NCBI GenBank assembly: GCA_002714465.1
Contig: PAXL01000071.1
Coordinates: forward strand, 1-44,428
Direction: 5' to 3'
Length of the DNA: 44,428 bases
Source: Gemmatimonadota bacterium
Lineage (GTDB): Bacteria > Latescibacterota > UBA2968
The notes beneath the pieces were generated by a model that did no database searches, was not told the DNA's origin, and saw only the letters and a program-made list of their open reading frames with translations. The position numbers were made by a program, and so were the translations under genes. Every line of letters begins with the position of its first letter. Positions within the stretch are counted from its first letter, which is position 1. This document shows, in pieces, positions 35,182-44,428 of the stretch.

Positions 35182-36436
35182 TCAACCTGGCTATATCGCG
35201 TCGATCGAATCTGCGATCGAGGACATCCGGAACGGGAAGATCGTGATCGTCGTCGATGACGAGGATCGCGAGAACGAGGGTGACTTCATCCTCGCAGCGG
35301 ACAAGGTGACGCCTGAGTCGATCAACTTTATGGCGACACACGGTCGGGGTCTGATCTGCCTGCCAGCGACACCGGAGCGCCTTCGTGAACTGAACCTCGA
35401 TCTGATGGTCGACGAGAACACGGCACTCCACGGGACGCCCTTTACCGTCAGTATCGATGCTGTGCACAATACGACAACTGGAATCTCAGCGAATGACCGT
35501 TGCGAGACGGTCCGTCAGTTTGTCGACCCTAGAGCGGTGTCGACAGATTTTGCGCGACCAGGACACGTGTTCCCCCTGAAGGCAAGGGATGGCGGTGTCC
35601 TGAGACGCGCCGGCCATACGGAAGCGACGGTGGACCTGGCGAGGCTTGCAGGTCTCGTTCCTGCAGGCGTGCTGTGCGAGATCCTGAATGCAGACGGGTC
35701 GATGGCTCGTCTGCCTCAGCTGCTTGAGATGTCCGAGCAACTTGATCTGAAAGTGATCACGATCAAGGATCTGATCGCCTATCGACGCAAGTCGGAGAAG
35801 CTTGTTCACCGGATCGAGTCGATCCACATGCCTACGAAGTATGGCGAGTTTAATCTGCATCTGTTCGAGTCGGATGTGGACGAACGGGACCACGTGGCGC
35901 TGACGAAGGGTGAGGTTGGTGATCAGGGACTCGTTCTTGTGCGCATGCACTCGGAGTGTCTGACGGGGGATGCGCTGGGGTCGCTCCGTTGCGACTGCGA
36001 GCAGAACTTGGTTTCGGCGATGCAGATGGTCGAGCGGGAAGGACGCGGAATCATCGTTTATATGCGCCAGGAGGGCCGGGGAATCGGATTGCGACAGAAG
36101 ATCCGAGCCTATAAGCTGCAGGAAGAGGGCTACGATACGGTTGATGCGAATGTCAAGCTCGGCTACAAGATGGACGAGCGAGACTACGGGATCGGCGCGC
36201 AGATCCTTTCCGATCTGGGTGCCCGTCACGTCCGTCTAATCACGAACAACCCGTCGAAGCGTGTTGGGCTGGAAGCATACGGGATTGAGATTGTGGATCG
36301 GGTTCCGATGGCGATCCAGGCGAATCGCCACAACATCGATTACTTGAAGACCAAAAGGCTCCGTATGGGGCATATCCTGAATGAGGCGGATCTGCGCCTC
36401 GATGACGATGGAGAGCAACGTGCCAAGGGTAATTGA
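35174..36436 (+). CDS. ribBA: Bifunctional DHBP synthase / GTP cyclohydrolase II RibBA
   Basis: A 420-aa fusion enzyme supplying both riboflavin precursors. The N-terminal DHBP synthase half has [11 protein letters not shown] (28-38), with the acidic loop that binds Mg and ribulose-5-phosphate. The C-terminal GTP cyclohydrolase II half has the zinc site HSECLTGD...RCDC (about 258-272), RQEGRGIGL and the conserved end [14 protein letters not shown]. Both halves look catalytically complete. The start overlaps ribE by 8 bases and the end overlaps ribH. Confidence 0.97.
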   Translation: MSDQPGYIASIESAIEDIRNGKIVIVVDDEDRENEGDFILAADKVTPESINFMATHGRGLICLPATPERLRELNLDLMVDENTALHGTPFTVSIDAVHNTTTGISANDRCETVRQFVDPRAVSTDFARPGHVFPLKARDGGVLRRAGHTEATVDLARLAGLVPAGVLCEILNADGSMARLPQLLEMSEQLDLKVITIKDLIAYRRKSEKLVHRIESIHMPTKYGEFNLHLFESDVDERDHVALTKGEVGDQGLVLVRMHSECLTGDALGSLRCDCEQNLVSAMQMVEREGRGIIVYMRQEGRGIGLRQKIRAYKLQEEGYDTVDANVKLGYKMDERDYGIGAQILSDLGARHVRLITNNPSKRVGLEAYGIEIVDRVPMAIQANRHNIDYLKTKRLRMGHILNEADLRLDDDGEQRAKGN

Positions 36437-36890
36437 AGGCAAACTATGCGCGGAGGGTCAGCGGATCGGGATCGTCGTTGGACGGTTCAACTCGCTGATC
36501 GGGAATCAGCTCCTTGAGGGTGCTCTGGACTGCTTGGACCGTCACCGTGTTGATACGGATACGGTCGACGTAGCTTGGGTTCCTGGATCGTTCGAGATTC
36601 CGCTTGTGGCGAAGAAGATGGCGTCTAGCGGGTCTTATGACGCTGTTATATGCCTCGGGGCTGTGATCCGGGGAGCGACACCGCATTTCGACTATGTGGC
36701 GAACGAGGCGTCAAAGGGGATCGCGCAGGTGAGTCACGAGACTGAGATTCCCGTGATTTTTGGCGTGCTGACAACGGATACGATCGAGCAGGCGCTCGAG
36801 AGGGCCGGGACCAAGGCAGGAAACAAGGGCTGGGATGCAGCGCTTGCCGCGATCGAGATGGTCAATCTGCTGCGCGCAATGGACGGTTAG
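36420..36890 (+). CDS. ribH: 6,7-dimethyl-8-ribityllumazine synthase RibH
   Basis: A lumazine synthase of 156 aa if it starts at GTG 36420, which follows GGAGAG and gives an N-terminus aligned with family members (MPRVIEGKL then IGIVVGRFN). The frame is open from an ATG at 36402 and from 36381 but those starts would add untypical residues. Substrate-binding segments are WVPGSFEIP and [15 protein letters not shown], whose His-Phe-Asp is the acid-base site. It condenses the ribityl-pyrimidine with DHBP in an icosahedral or pentameric shell. nusB follows 3 bases later. Confidence 0.95.
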   Translation: MPRVIEGKLCAEGQRIGIVVGRFNSLIGNQLLEGALDCLDRHRVDTDTVDVAWVPGSFEIPLVAKKMASSGSYDAVICLGAVIRGATPHFDYVANEASKGIAQVSHETEIPVIFGVLTTDTIEQALERAGTKAGNKGWDAALAAIEMVNLLRAMDG

Positions 36891-36893
36891 GCA

Positions 36894-37328
36894 TTGATGA
36901 GCTCGCGACGAGAGGCCCGAGAAGCCGTCCTTCAGGCGATCTACTGGGCTATGAGCACGGATGATCCGGCCAGCCAGACCCTCAAGACGATGACCGTCCG
37001 CTCGAACCTGTCTCGCGAGGCGGCTGAGTATGCGATCAAGGTCGGGAAGCTGATGTGGGCGAACCGGGAGCAGCTCGATGAAGAGATCGGACGTGCGGCG
37101 GAGAACTGGGAAGTTTCGCGGATCTCGAGGATCGATCGGATTCTGATGTGGATGGCGTTGACCGAGATCCGGTCGGTGGAAGACGTGCCCGTGAAGGTTT
37201 CGATTGACGAGGCGATCGAGCTCGCGAAGCGCTACAGCGTCGAGAAGGCACCAGGGTTCATCAACGGCATCCTCGACAAGCTTGCGAAGGCGAATCTCGA
37301 GGAGAACCGCGCTGCGGAGGAGGTTTAG
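36894..37328 (+). CDS. nusB: Transcription antitermination factor NusB
   Basis: A 144-aa all-helical RNA-binding protein that with NusE binds boxA in rRNA leaders. It opens SSRREAREAVLQAIYW and has the family core RIDRILMWMALTEI and PVKVSIDEAIELAKRYS, followed by the terminal helix with FINGILDKL. Either TTG 36894 or ATG 36897 is the start. The ribH-nusB order is widely conserved among bacteria and supports both calls. It is followed directly by a degraded gene. Confidence 0.96.
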   Translation: MMSSRREAREAVLQAIYWAMSTDDPASQTLKTMTVRSNLSREAAEYAIKVGKLMWANREQLDEEIGRAAENWEVSRISRIDRILMWMALTEIRSVEDVPVKVSIDEAIELAKRYSVEKAPGFINGILDKLAKANLEENRAAEEV

Positions 37329-37331
37329 GCC

Positions 37332-37798
37332 GTGCGGGTCGCTGTCGTTTGGGACACATTGGAACCTCGACACGCTCGAAGCCGTCCTTGTATCGTGTGA
37401 CACGAATGACTTAGATGAGATAGTGTGCAAGGGGATGTCGTCGGCTACGGCGCCGACCCGGCCGTCAGTCTGGAGATTATTAAGTCACGCGCGTCATTGA
37501 TCGTCGCGGAAACCATTGTCAATCCTACCGCGCCTTTGTCTATCAAGGAATGCTATGAGGCGATGGTTATCTGTGAGAGTCTTGCCAAGGTGTCCGAAGG
37601 GTGTAGGTGGTGAATGTCGAGAGCGCGTGGGGCAATCGTGAGACGGTGATCCCAGGGCTGCGTATGGGCATTCTGGACACTAATCCTGGCGAAGTCGAGT
37701 TCGTCCGCGTGTCCTATGACGTGGTGAAGGCGCAAGAGAAGATTCTGAATCAGGGCTTGCCGGCGGTTCTGTCAGAGCGACTAAGCTCCGGTCGATAG
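37332..37798 (+). pseudogene. Degraded metallophosphoesterase
   Basis: Reading across frames rebuilds a calcineurin-like phosphoesterase. It begins VRVAVVWDT, where the D-x-H metal motif is broken by a frameshift; the next frame gives NLDTLEAVLVSCDTNDLDEIVC. A one-base loss near 37430 leads to GDVVGYGADPAVSLEIIKSR, and a third shift near 37510 breaks the GNHD motif (GNHC remains). The family middle, some 250 bases, is missing. The tail is intact from about 37620: LRMGILDTNPGEVEFVRV, SYDVVKAQEKIL and LPAVLSERL, the usual end of such proteins. Two or more metal sites are destroyed, so it is a pseudogene. Confidence 0.8.
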
Positions 37799-37853
37799 CC
37801 CTGCCTATCCGGCCTTGTGGCCGGTGTACGCGAATGCAGAGGATGTACAGGAT

Positions 37854-40800
37854 ATGATGGACGTATTGACCAAGATCTTCGGTTCGAAACACGACCGAGA
37901 CGTGAAGAAGGCGCAGCCGATCGTTCAGGACGTCAACGCGATCTTTGTCCAGCTGGAGAGTCTGTCCGATGACGCGCTTCGTGCGAAGACGACGGAGTTC
38001 CGCGACAAGCTCGCGGCCGAAACGAAAGAGTCACGCGATAGGTTGACATCATTCAGGAAGCAGCTGTCCGGGCTCGAAGGGCCGCCCCGTCAGGCGATTC
38101 TGGATCAGATCGACGACACGGACGGTGATATAAAGGATATCGAGCAGGATGTGCTCGACGAGTTGTTGCCCGAGGCTTTCGCGGTGTTCAAAGAGACGAG
38201 CCGCCGGATGCTCGGACGCGAGTGGCAGCGAGCAGGAGAGCCGTTTGCGTGGGATATGGTGCCTTACGATGTACAGCTGATCGGCGGACTCACGCTGCAT
38301 CAGGGCAAGATCGCAGAGATGGCGACGGGTGAGGGCAAGACGCTTGTCGCAGGTCTAGCGCTCTACCTTAACGGCCTGACCGGTCGCGGGTCCCATCTGG
38401 TCACAGTGAACTCCTATTTGGCGAAGCGCGACGCCATGTGGATTGGGCCACTCCATGTGTGGCTCGGTCTGAAGGTCGGGATCATCCAGGACCGCTCCCT
38501 CGGAGCCGAGGCCTTTATGGTCGAGGAAGACGGGAACGGGGGGTTCAAGGCAAGGGAGTGTGATCACGCAACAGCCTACCTGGCGGACATTACTTACGGG
38601 ACGAAGGATCAGTTTGGGTTCGATTATCTCTACGACAACATGGCGGTACGCCCCGAAGATCTTATGCAGCGCGGCTATGCGTTCGCAATCATCGACGAGG
38701 CCGACAGTATCCTGATCGATGAAGCAAGAACACCGCTTATCATCTCTGGCGCGGTGCCCGAATCGAACACACAGCGGTTCGACGAGATGCGCCCGCTTGT
38801 TGAGAAGCTGGTGAAGGCGCAGGCCCGGGTGGTGAACACGATCCTGTCCGACGGCGAGGGTGCGCTGGAGACGGACGAGTATGAGGCCGGCCTGAAGCTT
38901 CTGCAGGTGCAGCGTGGCGGACCGAGGAATAAGCGCTTCATGAAGCTGCTTCAGGAAGAGGGCGTGAAGCAGATGATCGGTCGTGTTGAAGCGGACTACA
39001 TCCGGGACAAGCGGATGGGCGAGGTTGATGCCGATCTGTTTTTTAGCATGGACGAGAAGAGCCACATCATCGATCTGACCGAGAAGGGGCGCGAGGAGAT
39101 CAGCCGCGAAACGGACGAGTTCGTGCTTCCGGATCTGGACGAGAAGCTTGATCTGATCAAGAAGGATGAATCGCTGTCGGAGAACGATCAGGTGCGCGCA
39201 GCGGATGAAGCGTATCAGGATTATGGGAGGAAGTCCGAGCGCATCCACAGTGTGCAGCAGTTGCTGAAGGCATATACGCTCTACGAGAAGGACGTGCAGT
39301 ACGTGATAGAGGAAGGGCGTGTGGTGATCGTGGACGAATTCACGGGACGCCCGCAGCCGGGACGTCGGTTCTCTGACGGTCTGCACCAGGCACTCGAGGC
39401 GAAGGAACGTGTTCGTGTCGAACGGGATACGCAAACGGTCGCGACGATCACGTTGCAGAACTATTTCCGGCTGTATGATAAACTCGCTGGCATGACGGGA
39501 ACTGCCGAAACGGAGGCTGCTGAGCTCCATCAGATTTACAAGCTGGATGTGCTGACGATTCCGACACACGAACCGATCGCTAGGGTTGATCACGACGACC
39601 TGATCTTCAGAACTAAGCGAGAGAAGTACAACGCGATCGTAGACGAGATCGAAAGGCTGAACCTTGAGGGATTGCCTGTTCTGGTCGGAACGATCACGGT
39701 GGAGGTTTCTGAGTTGCTGTCGAGGATGTTACATCGGAAAGGAATCAAGCATTCTGTCCTGAATGCGCGCCAACACCAGTCGGAGGCCGAAATCGTTCGA
39801 GACGCGGGTCAAGCGGGCGCCGTTACGATCGCGACAAACATGGCCGGTCGTGGGACTGACATCAAACTTGGATCTGGAGTTGTAAAGGACGGCGAGGGTG
39901 GGCTTCAAATCATCGGGACGGAACGGCACGAGGCTCGACGGATCGACAGGCAGCTCCGAGGGCGCGCCGGACGTCAGGGTGACCCAGGGGGGTCTCGTTT
40001 CTTCATCTCGCTCGAAGACAACCTGATGCGGTTATTTGGGTCAGAGCGGATCGCCCGGATCATGGATCGTCTGGGTGCTGAGGAGGGCGAGGTAATCGAG
40101 CACGGGATGGTGACACGCTCGATCGGTCGCGCCCAGAAGCGGGTCGAGGGCCGGAACTTTGAAATCCGGAAGCATCTGCTCCAATATGACGATGTGATGA
40201 ACCAGCAGCGTGAGGTGATCTACGATCGCCGAAGACACGCACTCGAAGGAGACGACCTCTACGACGAGATCGTCGAGGTGATCGAAGACGCGCTACAAGC
40301 TTCGCTGGATGCGCACGTGTCCGAAGAGGACCATCCCGAAGACTGGAACGTCGATGCGATGGCGCAGGATCTAAGGAACACGTTTCTGCAGTCGCCGATC
40401 CATCCAGACGAGAACCTGCCGAGCACAAATCGTGATGAGCTTGCCTCGATTATTCGGGATGCCGTGCGTGCCGCATACAAGCGGAGAGAGGATCTGATTG
40501 GTTCGGAGCGGCTTCGTGCGATCGAGAGGATGGTGTATCTGAGCGTGATCGACGAGAAGTGGAAAGAGCATCTCCGCGAGATGGACGACCTAAAGGAGGG
40601 GATCGGGCTCCGCGGATACGGTCAGAAGGATCCGCTGGTCGAGTACAAGCGTGAGGGTTTCCAGATGTTTGTGGAGCTGCTCGACGAGATTAACAGGGAG
40701 ACGGTCAAGACGCTGTTCCGGATCCGTATCGACGAGAGTCCCGCACAGCGTCCCGACCGAGCGCCGCAGCGTCTGGCGCTGGTGCATCAGGATGCGGCGG

Positions 40801-40973
40801 GGATGGGTTTCGCACCCCCGCCGGAACCTTCGCCCATGGAGCAGACCGCGGCGAACTCAAGCGAAGGGGGCGGACGACCGAAGCAGCGTCCGGTGAAGGT
40901 GGAGAAGGTCGGGCGGAACGCGCCCTGTCCGTGTGGGAGCGGCAAGAAGTACAAGCACTGTCACGGTGCCTGA
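37854..40973 (+). CDS. secA: Preprotein translocase ATPase SecA
   Basis: A SecA motor of about 1039 aa (start at ATG 37854 or 37857; the longer frame from 37815 adds atypical residues). It drives preproteins through SecYEG. Walker A is MATGEGKTLVAG, Walker B/DEAD is IIDEADSILIDEARTPLIISG (shown split: IIDEADSI, DEARTPLIISG), and motif VI includes GRAGRQGDPG. An insertion of about 100 residues follows the first nucleotide-binding segment ('DGEGALETDEYEAGL' to 'DLFFSMDEKSHII'), as in Bacteroidetes/FCB SecA. The C-terminus carries the zinc motif CPCGSGKKYKHCHG for SecB binding. Confidence 0.97.
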   Translation: MMDVLTKIFGSKHDRDVKKAQPIVQDVNAIFVQLESLSDDALRAKTTEFRDKLAAETKESRDRLTSFRKQLSGLEGPPRQAILDQIDDTDGDIKDIEQDVLDELLPEAFAVFKETSRRMLGREWQRAGEPFAWDMVPYDVQLIGGLTLHQGKIAEMATGEGKTLVAGLALYLNGLTGRGSHLVTVNSYLAKRDAMWIGPLHVWLGLKVGIIQDRSLGAEAFMVEEDGNGGFKARECDHATAYLADITYGTKDQFGFDYLYDNMAVRPEDLMQRGYAFAIIDEADSILIDEARTPLIISGAVPESNTQRFDEMRPLVEKLVKAQARVVNTILSDGEGALETDEYEAGLKLLQVQRGGPRNKRFMKLLQEEGVKQMIGRVEADYIRDKRMGEVDADLFFSMDEKSHIIDLTEKGREEISRETDEFVLPDLDEKLDLIKKDESLSENDQVRAADEAYQDYGRKSERIHSVQQLLKAYTLYEKDVQYVIEEGRVVIVDEFTGRPQPGRRFSDGLHQALEAKERVRVERDTQTVATITLQNYFRLYDKLAGMTGTAETEAAELHQIYKLDVLTIPTHEPIARVDHDDLIFRTKREKYNAIVDEIERLNLEGLPVLVGTITVEVSELLSRMLHRKGIKHSVLNARQHQSEAEIVRDAGQAGAVTIATNMAGRGTDIKLGSGVVKDGEGGLQIIGTERHEARRIDRQLRGRAGRQGDPGGSRFFISLEDNLMRLFGSERIARIMDRLGAEEGEVIEHGMVTRSIGRAQKRVEGRNFEIRKHLLQYDDVMNQQREVIYDRRRHALEGDDLYDEIVEVIEDALQASLDAHVSEEDHPEDWNVDAMAQDLRNTFLQSPIHPDENLPSTNRDELASIIRDAVRAAYKRREDLIGSERLRAIERMVYLSVIDEKWKEHLREMDDLKEGIGLRGYGQKDPLVEYKREGFQMFVELLDEINRETVKTLFRIRIDESPAQRPDRAPQRLALVHQDAAGMGFAPPPEPSPMEQTAANSSEGGGRPKQRPVKVEKVGRNAPCPCGSGKKYKHCHGA

Positions 40974-40992
40974 AACAAGACACGAGGGGGAT

Positions 40993-41466
40993 ATGAAGTC
41001 GAGAGAAGACCTGCTGAAAGCTGCGCGGGAAGAGATCCGCGAAATGTCGGTTGAGGAAGTGAAGGCCTACTTGGATGAGGGGAACGATTCTGTCCTGGTC
41101 GATATTCGCGGACTGGACGAGTGGGAACGCGGCCATCTTGAGGGCGCGATTCACATTCCGCGAGGCCGCCTCGAGGCTGAGGTGGAAGAAAAGGTCCCGG
41201 ATAAGTCGAAGGAGACGATCGTCTACTGCGCGGGCGGTGTGCGGTCGTTGCTCGGCGCCCTCTCGATGCAGGAACTCGGTTACGAGAACCTGATCTCAAT
41301 GGACGGCGGCTTTGGTGACTGGGAAGACGCCCACTATCCGTGTGCCCAGCCACCCACTCCGGAGGAGGACGAAGGTCCGTTGAATCCGGAACGGCTAATC
41401 GACGAGATCTCCCATCTTGAGGCTCTGGTCGAGGAGAAGAAGGAGAAGCTGAAGTCTACCCGATGA
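40993..41466 (+). CDS. Rhodanese-like sulfurtransferase
   Basis: A 157-aa protein with one rhodanese domain (about 20-110). The active-site loop is VYCAGGVRS with the catalytic Cys at about 78; ahead of it is VDIRGLDEWERGHLEGAIHIP, the family's substrate-domain signature. A C-terminal coiled-coil-like tail (about 130-157, EKKEKLKSTR) is extra. The ATG at 40993 follows CGAGGGGG and lies 19 bases after secA, so it may be co-transcribed. It probably carries persulfide sulfur; partner unknown. Confidence 0.9.
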   Translation: MKSREDLLKAAREEIREMSVEEVKAYLDEGNDSVLVDIRGLDEWERGHLEGAIHIPRGRLEAEVEEKVPDKSKETIVYCAGGVRSLLGALSMQELGYENLISMDGGFGDWEDAHYPCAQPPTPEEDEGPLNPERLIDEISHLEALVEEKKEKLKSTR

Positions 41467-41540
41467 TCCGATCCACGGCGGCTATTTGAAACGACCCGCA
41501 AATTAGCTTGGAATTGCCCTTGGAGTCTACAGAATCCCTG

Positions 41541-41569
41541 TTGCGCTCGACTCCGAGGGCGCTTATATT
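41541..41569 (+). promoter_or_regulatory. Promoter of groESL
   Basis: TTGCGC (41541-41546), 17-base spacer, TATATT (41564-41569). The predicted start near 41576 lies just upstream of the CIRCE operator, the usual arrangement for HrcA control. Confidence 0.55.
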
Positions 41570-41577
41570 TCAGCCTG

Positions 41578-41604
41578 CTAGCACTCTGTCTTCTTGAGTG
41601 CTAA
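41578..41604 (+). promoter_or_regulatory. CIRCE operator (HrcA binding site)
   Basis: CTAGCACTC-N9-GAGTGCTAA at 41578-41604. The consensus is TTAGCACTC-N9-GAGTGCTAA; only the first base differs. It lies about 70 bases before groES and implies heat-shock derepression by HrcA, whose gene must be elsewhere in the genome. Confidence 0.95.
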
Positions 41605-41675
41605 AATGAGTAAACGGCCTGTAGATTATGGGGATATGGTCGTATCCCGTTTCAAACACTCACTTGGAGGACGCG

Positions 41676-41963
41676 ATGAAGATTCATCCTCTTGGCGATC
41701 GAATTTTGATCAAGCGGCTCGAGGAAGAGGAGCAGGTCTCGGGGGGCATCATTATCCCCGACACGGCTAAGGAGAAGCCTCAGGAGGCGGAGGTGGTGGC
41801 CGTTGGTCCGGGTCGACGCGGTGATGACGGCGACCTGATCGCGATGGATGTACAGCCCGGACAGAAGATTTTGGTCGGGAAGTACGCCGGTAACGAGATC
41901 GAAGTCGACGGCGAGGAGTATGTGATCCTGAGCGAGGACGACGTCTTGGGTATTCTGGAATAG
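41676..41963 (+). CDS. groES: Co-chaperonin GroES
   Basis: A 95-aa co-chaperonin. ATG at 41676 with GGAGG 6 bases upstream; the frame is open to 41628 but the family starts here ([16 protein letters not shown]). The mobile loop [18 protein letters not shown], which caps GroEL, is at about 16-33, and the roof segment and C-terminal [13 protein letters not shown] complete the protein. It is the first gene of the CIRCE-controlled groESL operon. Confidence 0.97.
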   Translation: MKIHPLGDRILIKRLEEEEQVSGGIIIPDTAKEKPQEAEVVAVGPGRRGDDGDLIAMDVQPGQKILVGKYAGNEIEVDGEEYVILSEDDVLGILE

Positions 41964-41974
41964 TCAATCGGTAA

Positions 41975-43615
<1,641 letters not shown>

Positions 43616-43653
43616 TCGCTTCGAAAGACGGGCAGCGTAGCAGAGGAAGGAAG

Positions 43654-43679
43654 GGGGAGTGCCTCTTGGGGTGCTCCCC
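43654..43679 (+). terminator. Terminator-like hairpin after groEL
   Basis: GGGGAGTGCC (43654-43663) pairs with GGTGCTCCCC (43670-43679) with two G-U pairs around a 6-base loop. It is followed by TCTCTGTTG, so the T-run is weak. Confidence 0.55.
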
Positions 43680-43776
43680 TCTCTGTTGCCGGGTCGGTTG
43701 GCTTTTATGGAGGGCTTTTCTATATTCGTGTTTGTGGGCCAACCGGTCGCGACGACTGATGATGGGTGGTTAAGGC

Positions 43777-43793
43777 GTCTCCGAAAAGGAGAC
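43777..43793 (+). promoter_or_regulatory. Hairpin in the leader of the last gene
   Basis: A 6-bp perfect stem GTCTCC/GGAGAC around GAAAA, 14 bases before the ATG at 43808. It could influence translation, as the ribosome site AGAAGGGA lies immediately after it. Its role is unknown. Confidence 0.35.
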
Positions 43794-43807
43794 AAGAAGG
43801 GACATAT

Positions 43808-44428
43808 ATGGTAGAGGATACTGACGGTGGCGCACCCTCTGAGGCACAAGCCTCGGGTAGCGACTCCGGAGCCTCAAGCGAGGTGGAAACGACAGAGGTA
43901 AAGAAGCCGGCCAAGAAGGCCAAGAAGGCCAAGAAGGTGAAGAAGGCCAAGAAGGTGAAGAAGGCCAAGAAGGCCAAGAAGGCAGCGGCCAGTGACGAAG
44001 ACGCTGCGGCCGAGAAGCCGGCGAAGAAGGCGAAGAAGACTGCACGCAGAACCGCGAAGAAGGCTGAAGCAAGTGGCGAGGCAGATGGCGCGTCAGCCGA
44101 CGACAAGGACAGCGGAAAGTCGGTCTCGTATGGGCGTCGCCCGAGGCGAGGGGGACCTGATTTGGTCCAACCCGACGAATATGGCCGTTCCGGCTCTAAA
44201 AAGAAGCCTTCAGGCAAACAGGTTGAGGGGTCTTCAGACGGCGAACAGGACAGCTCAAGCGATGATGATACCCGGAGCGACGGTCAGTCCGATCGACGGG
44301 CCCGTCGTCGCCGGGGTCGTCGAGGACGCGGTGGTCGATCGGATCGTGATCGTCCCGACAGTCGTCCCGACAGTCGCCCCGACAGTCGTCCCGACAGTCG
44401 CCCCGACAGTCGCCCCGACAACCGGCGC
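43808..44428 (+). CDS. Low-complexity N-terminus of an unidentified protein (possibly Rho; partial)
   Basis: ATG at 43808 with AGAAGGGA upstream; the frame runs off the window after 207 codons. Residues 32-60 are Lys/Ala repeats of the KKAKKA type, followed by an Asp/Ser-rich acidic part and then an Arg/Gly segment RRARRRRGRRGRGGR. From codon 182 a 12-base DNA repeat encodes Arg-Pro-Asp-Ser units. Such Lys- then Arg-rich disordered tails occur before transcription factor Rho, ribonuclease E/G or initiation factor 2 in FCB-type bacteria; Rho is my best guess. No folded domain lies inside the window. Confidence 0.55.
   Translation, partial: MVEDTDGGAPSEAQASGSDSGASSEVETTEVKKPAKKAKKAKKVKKAKKVKKAKKAKKAAASDEDAAAEKPAKKAKKTARRTAKKAEASGEADGASADDKDSGKSVSYGRRPRRGGPDLVQPDEYGRSGSKKKPSGKQVEGSSDGEQDSSSDDDTRSDGQSDRRARRRRGRRGRGGRSDRDRPDSRPDSRPDSRPDSRPDSRPDNRR
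44351..44422 (+). repeat. 12-base tandem repeat (CGTCCCGACAGT type), in-frame
   Basis: Six adjacent 12-base units (CGTCCCGACAGT, with CGCCCC variants and a last copy ending CAAC). The unit is a multiple of three and encodes Arg-Pro-Asp-Ser, so gain or loss of copies would only lengthen or shorten a disordered segment. It may run beyond the window edge. Confidence 0.9.

Noticed and set aside
43901..43985. Histone H1-like protein
   Set aside because: The KKAKKA part resembles it, but the frame continues into acidic and then Arg/Gly-rich tails, which histone-like proteins do not have.
44351..44428. CRISPR-like or satellite repeat
   Set aside because: Units are contiguous 12-mers without spacers and stay in the reading frame of the host gene.

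Overview
The window (about 44.4 kb, moderately GC-rich) is a chromosomal segment from an uncultivated-type bacterium, probably of the FCB group and near Latescibacterota or Poribacteria. This placement is inference. It rests on four things: a SecA with the long insertion typical of Bacteroidetes/FCB proteins; a secreted protein with dockerin-like EF-hand loops of the D-x-D-G...F-x-D-F type; many phytanoyl-CoA-dioxygenase-like, aldo/keto reductase and Gfo/Idh genes; and many GTG/TTG starts. I see no rRNA, tRNA, insertion sequence, phage or CRISPR array.

Layout. 1-1.35 kb: the end of a possible outer-membrane protein, a terminator hairpin, and a secreted cohesin/dockerin-like protein. 1.6-6.15 kb (minus strand): a 40-aa ORF, a secreted TPR protein, the ATPase and one permease of a nucleoside-type (BMP family) ABC importer, and a metallo-beta-lactamase-fold hydrolase; the second permease and the binding protein are absent. 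6.5-27.8 kb: an accessory catabolic and transport region. It holds two PhyH-type dioxygenases, three aldo/keto reductases, a Gfo/Idh dehydrogenase, a sugar-phosphate isomerase-like TIM barrel, a DadA-like FAD oxidase, an M20 amidohydrolase behind a small bactofilin-like protein, a sodium:solute symporter, two MFS carriers (one paired with a sialidase-like beta-propeller) and a heterodimeric ABC exporter. The gene set suggests uptake and oxidation of small organic compounds and sugar derivatives; substrates cannot be read from the sequence.

27.8-28.85 kb is a gene-poor kilobase with a relic of an ECF sigma factor and three strong hairpins, the last followed by a T-tract. 28.85-44.4 kb is mostly housekeeping: rlmH, then a plus-strand run of an S55-type protein, a secreted beta-propeller protein, ribD-ribE-ribBA-ribH (the complete enzyme set from GTP and ribulose-5-phosphate to riboflavin, except for the phosphatase), nusB, a degraded metallophosphoesterase, secA, a rhodanese, groES-groEL under a CIRCE operator, and the low-complexity N-terminus of an unidentified protein (possibly Rho).

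Three decayed genes can be reconstructed in spaces that look empty: a TlpA/ResA-type thioredoxin-like gene (11.1-11.5 kb), a metallophosphoesterase between nusB and secA, and an ECF sigma-factor tail near 27.9 kb. I found no clearly new multi-gene system. The best leads are the structured 28.5-28.84 kb interval, the heptanucleotide repeat between a promoter and the start codon of a dioxygenase gene, the small-protein/PhyH operon with a palindrome over its -10 box, and the S55-type protein with its propeller partner.
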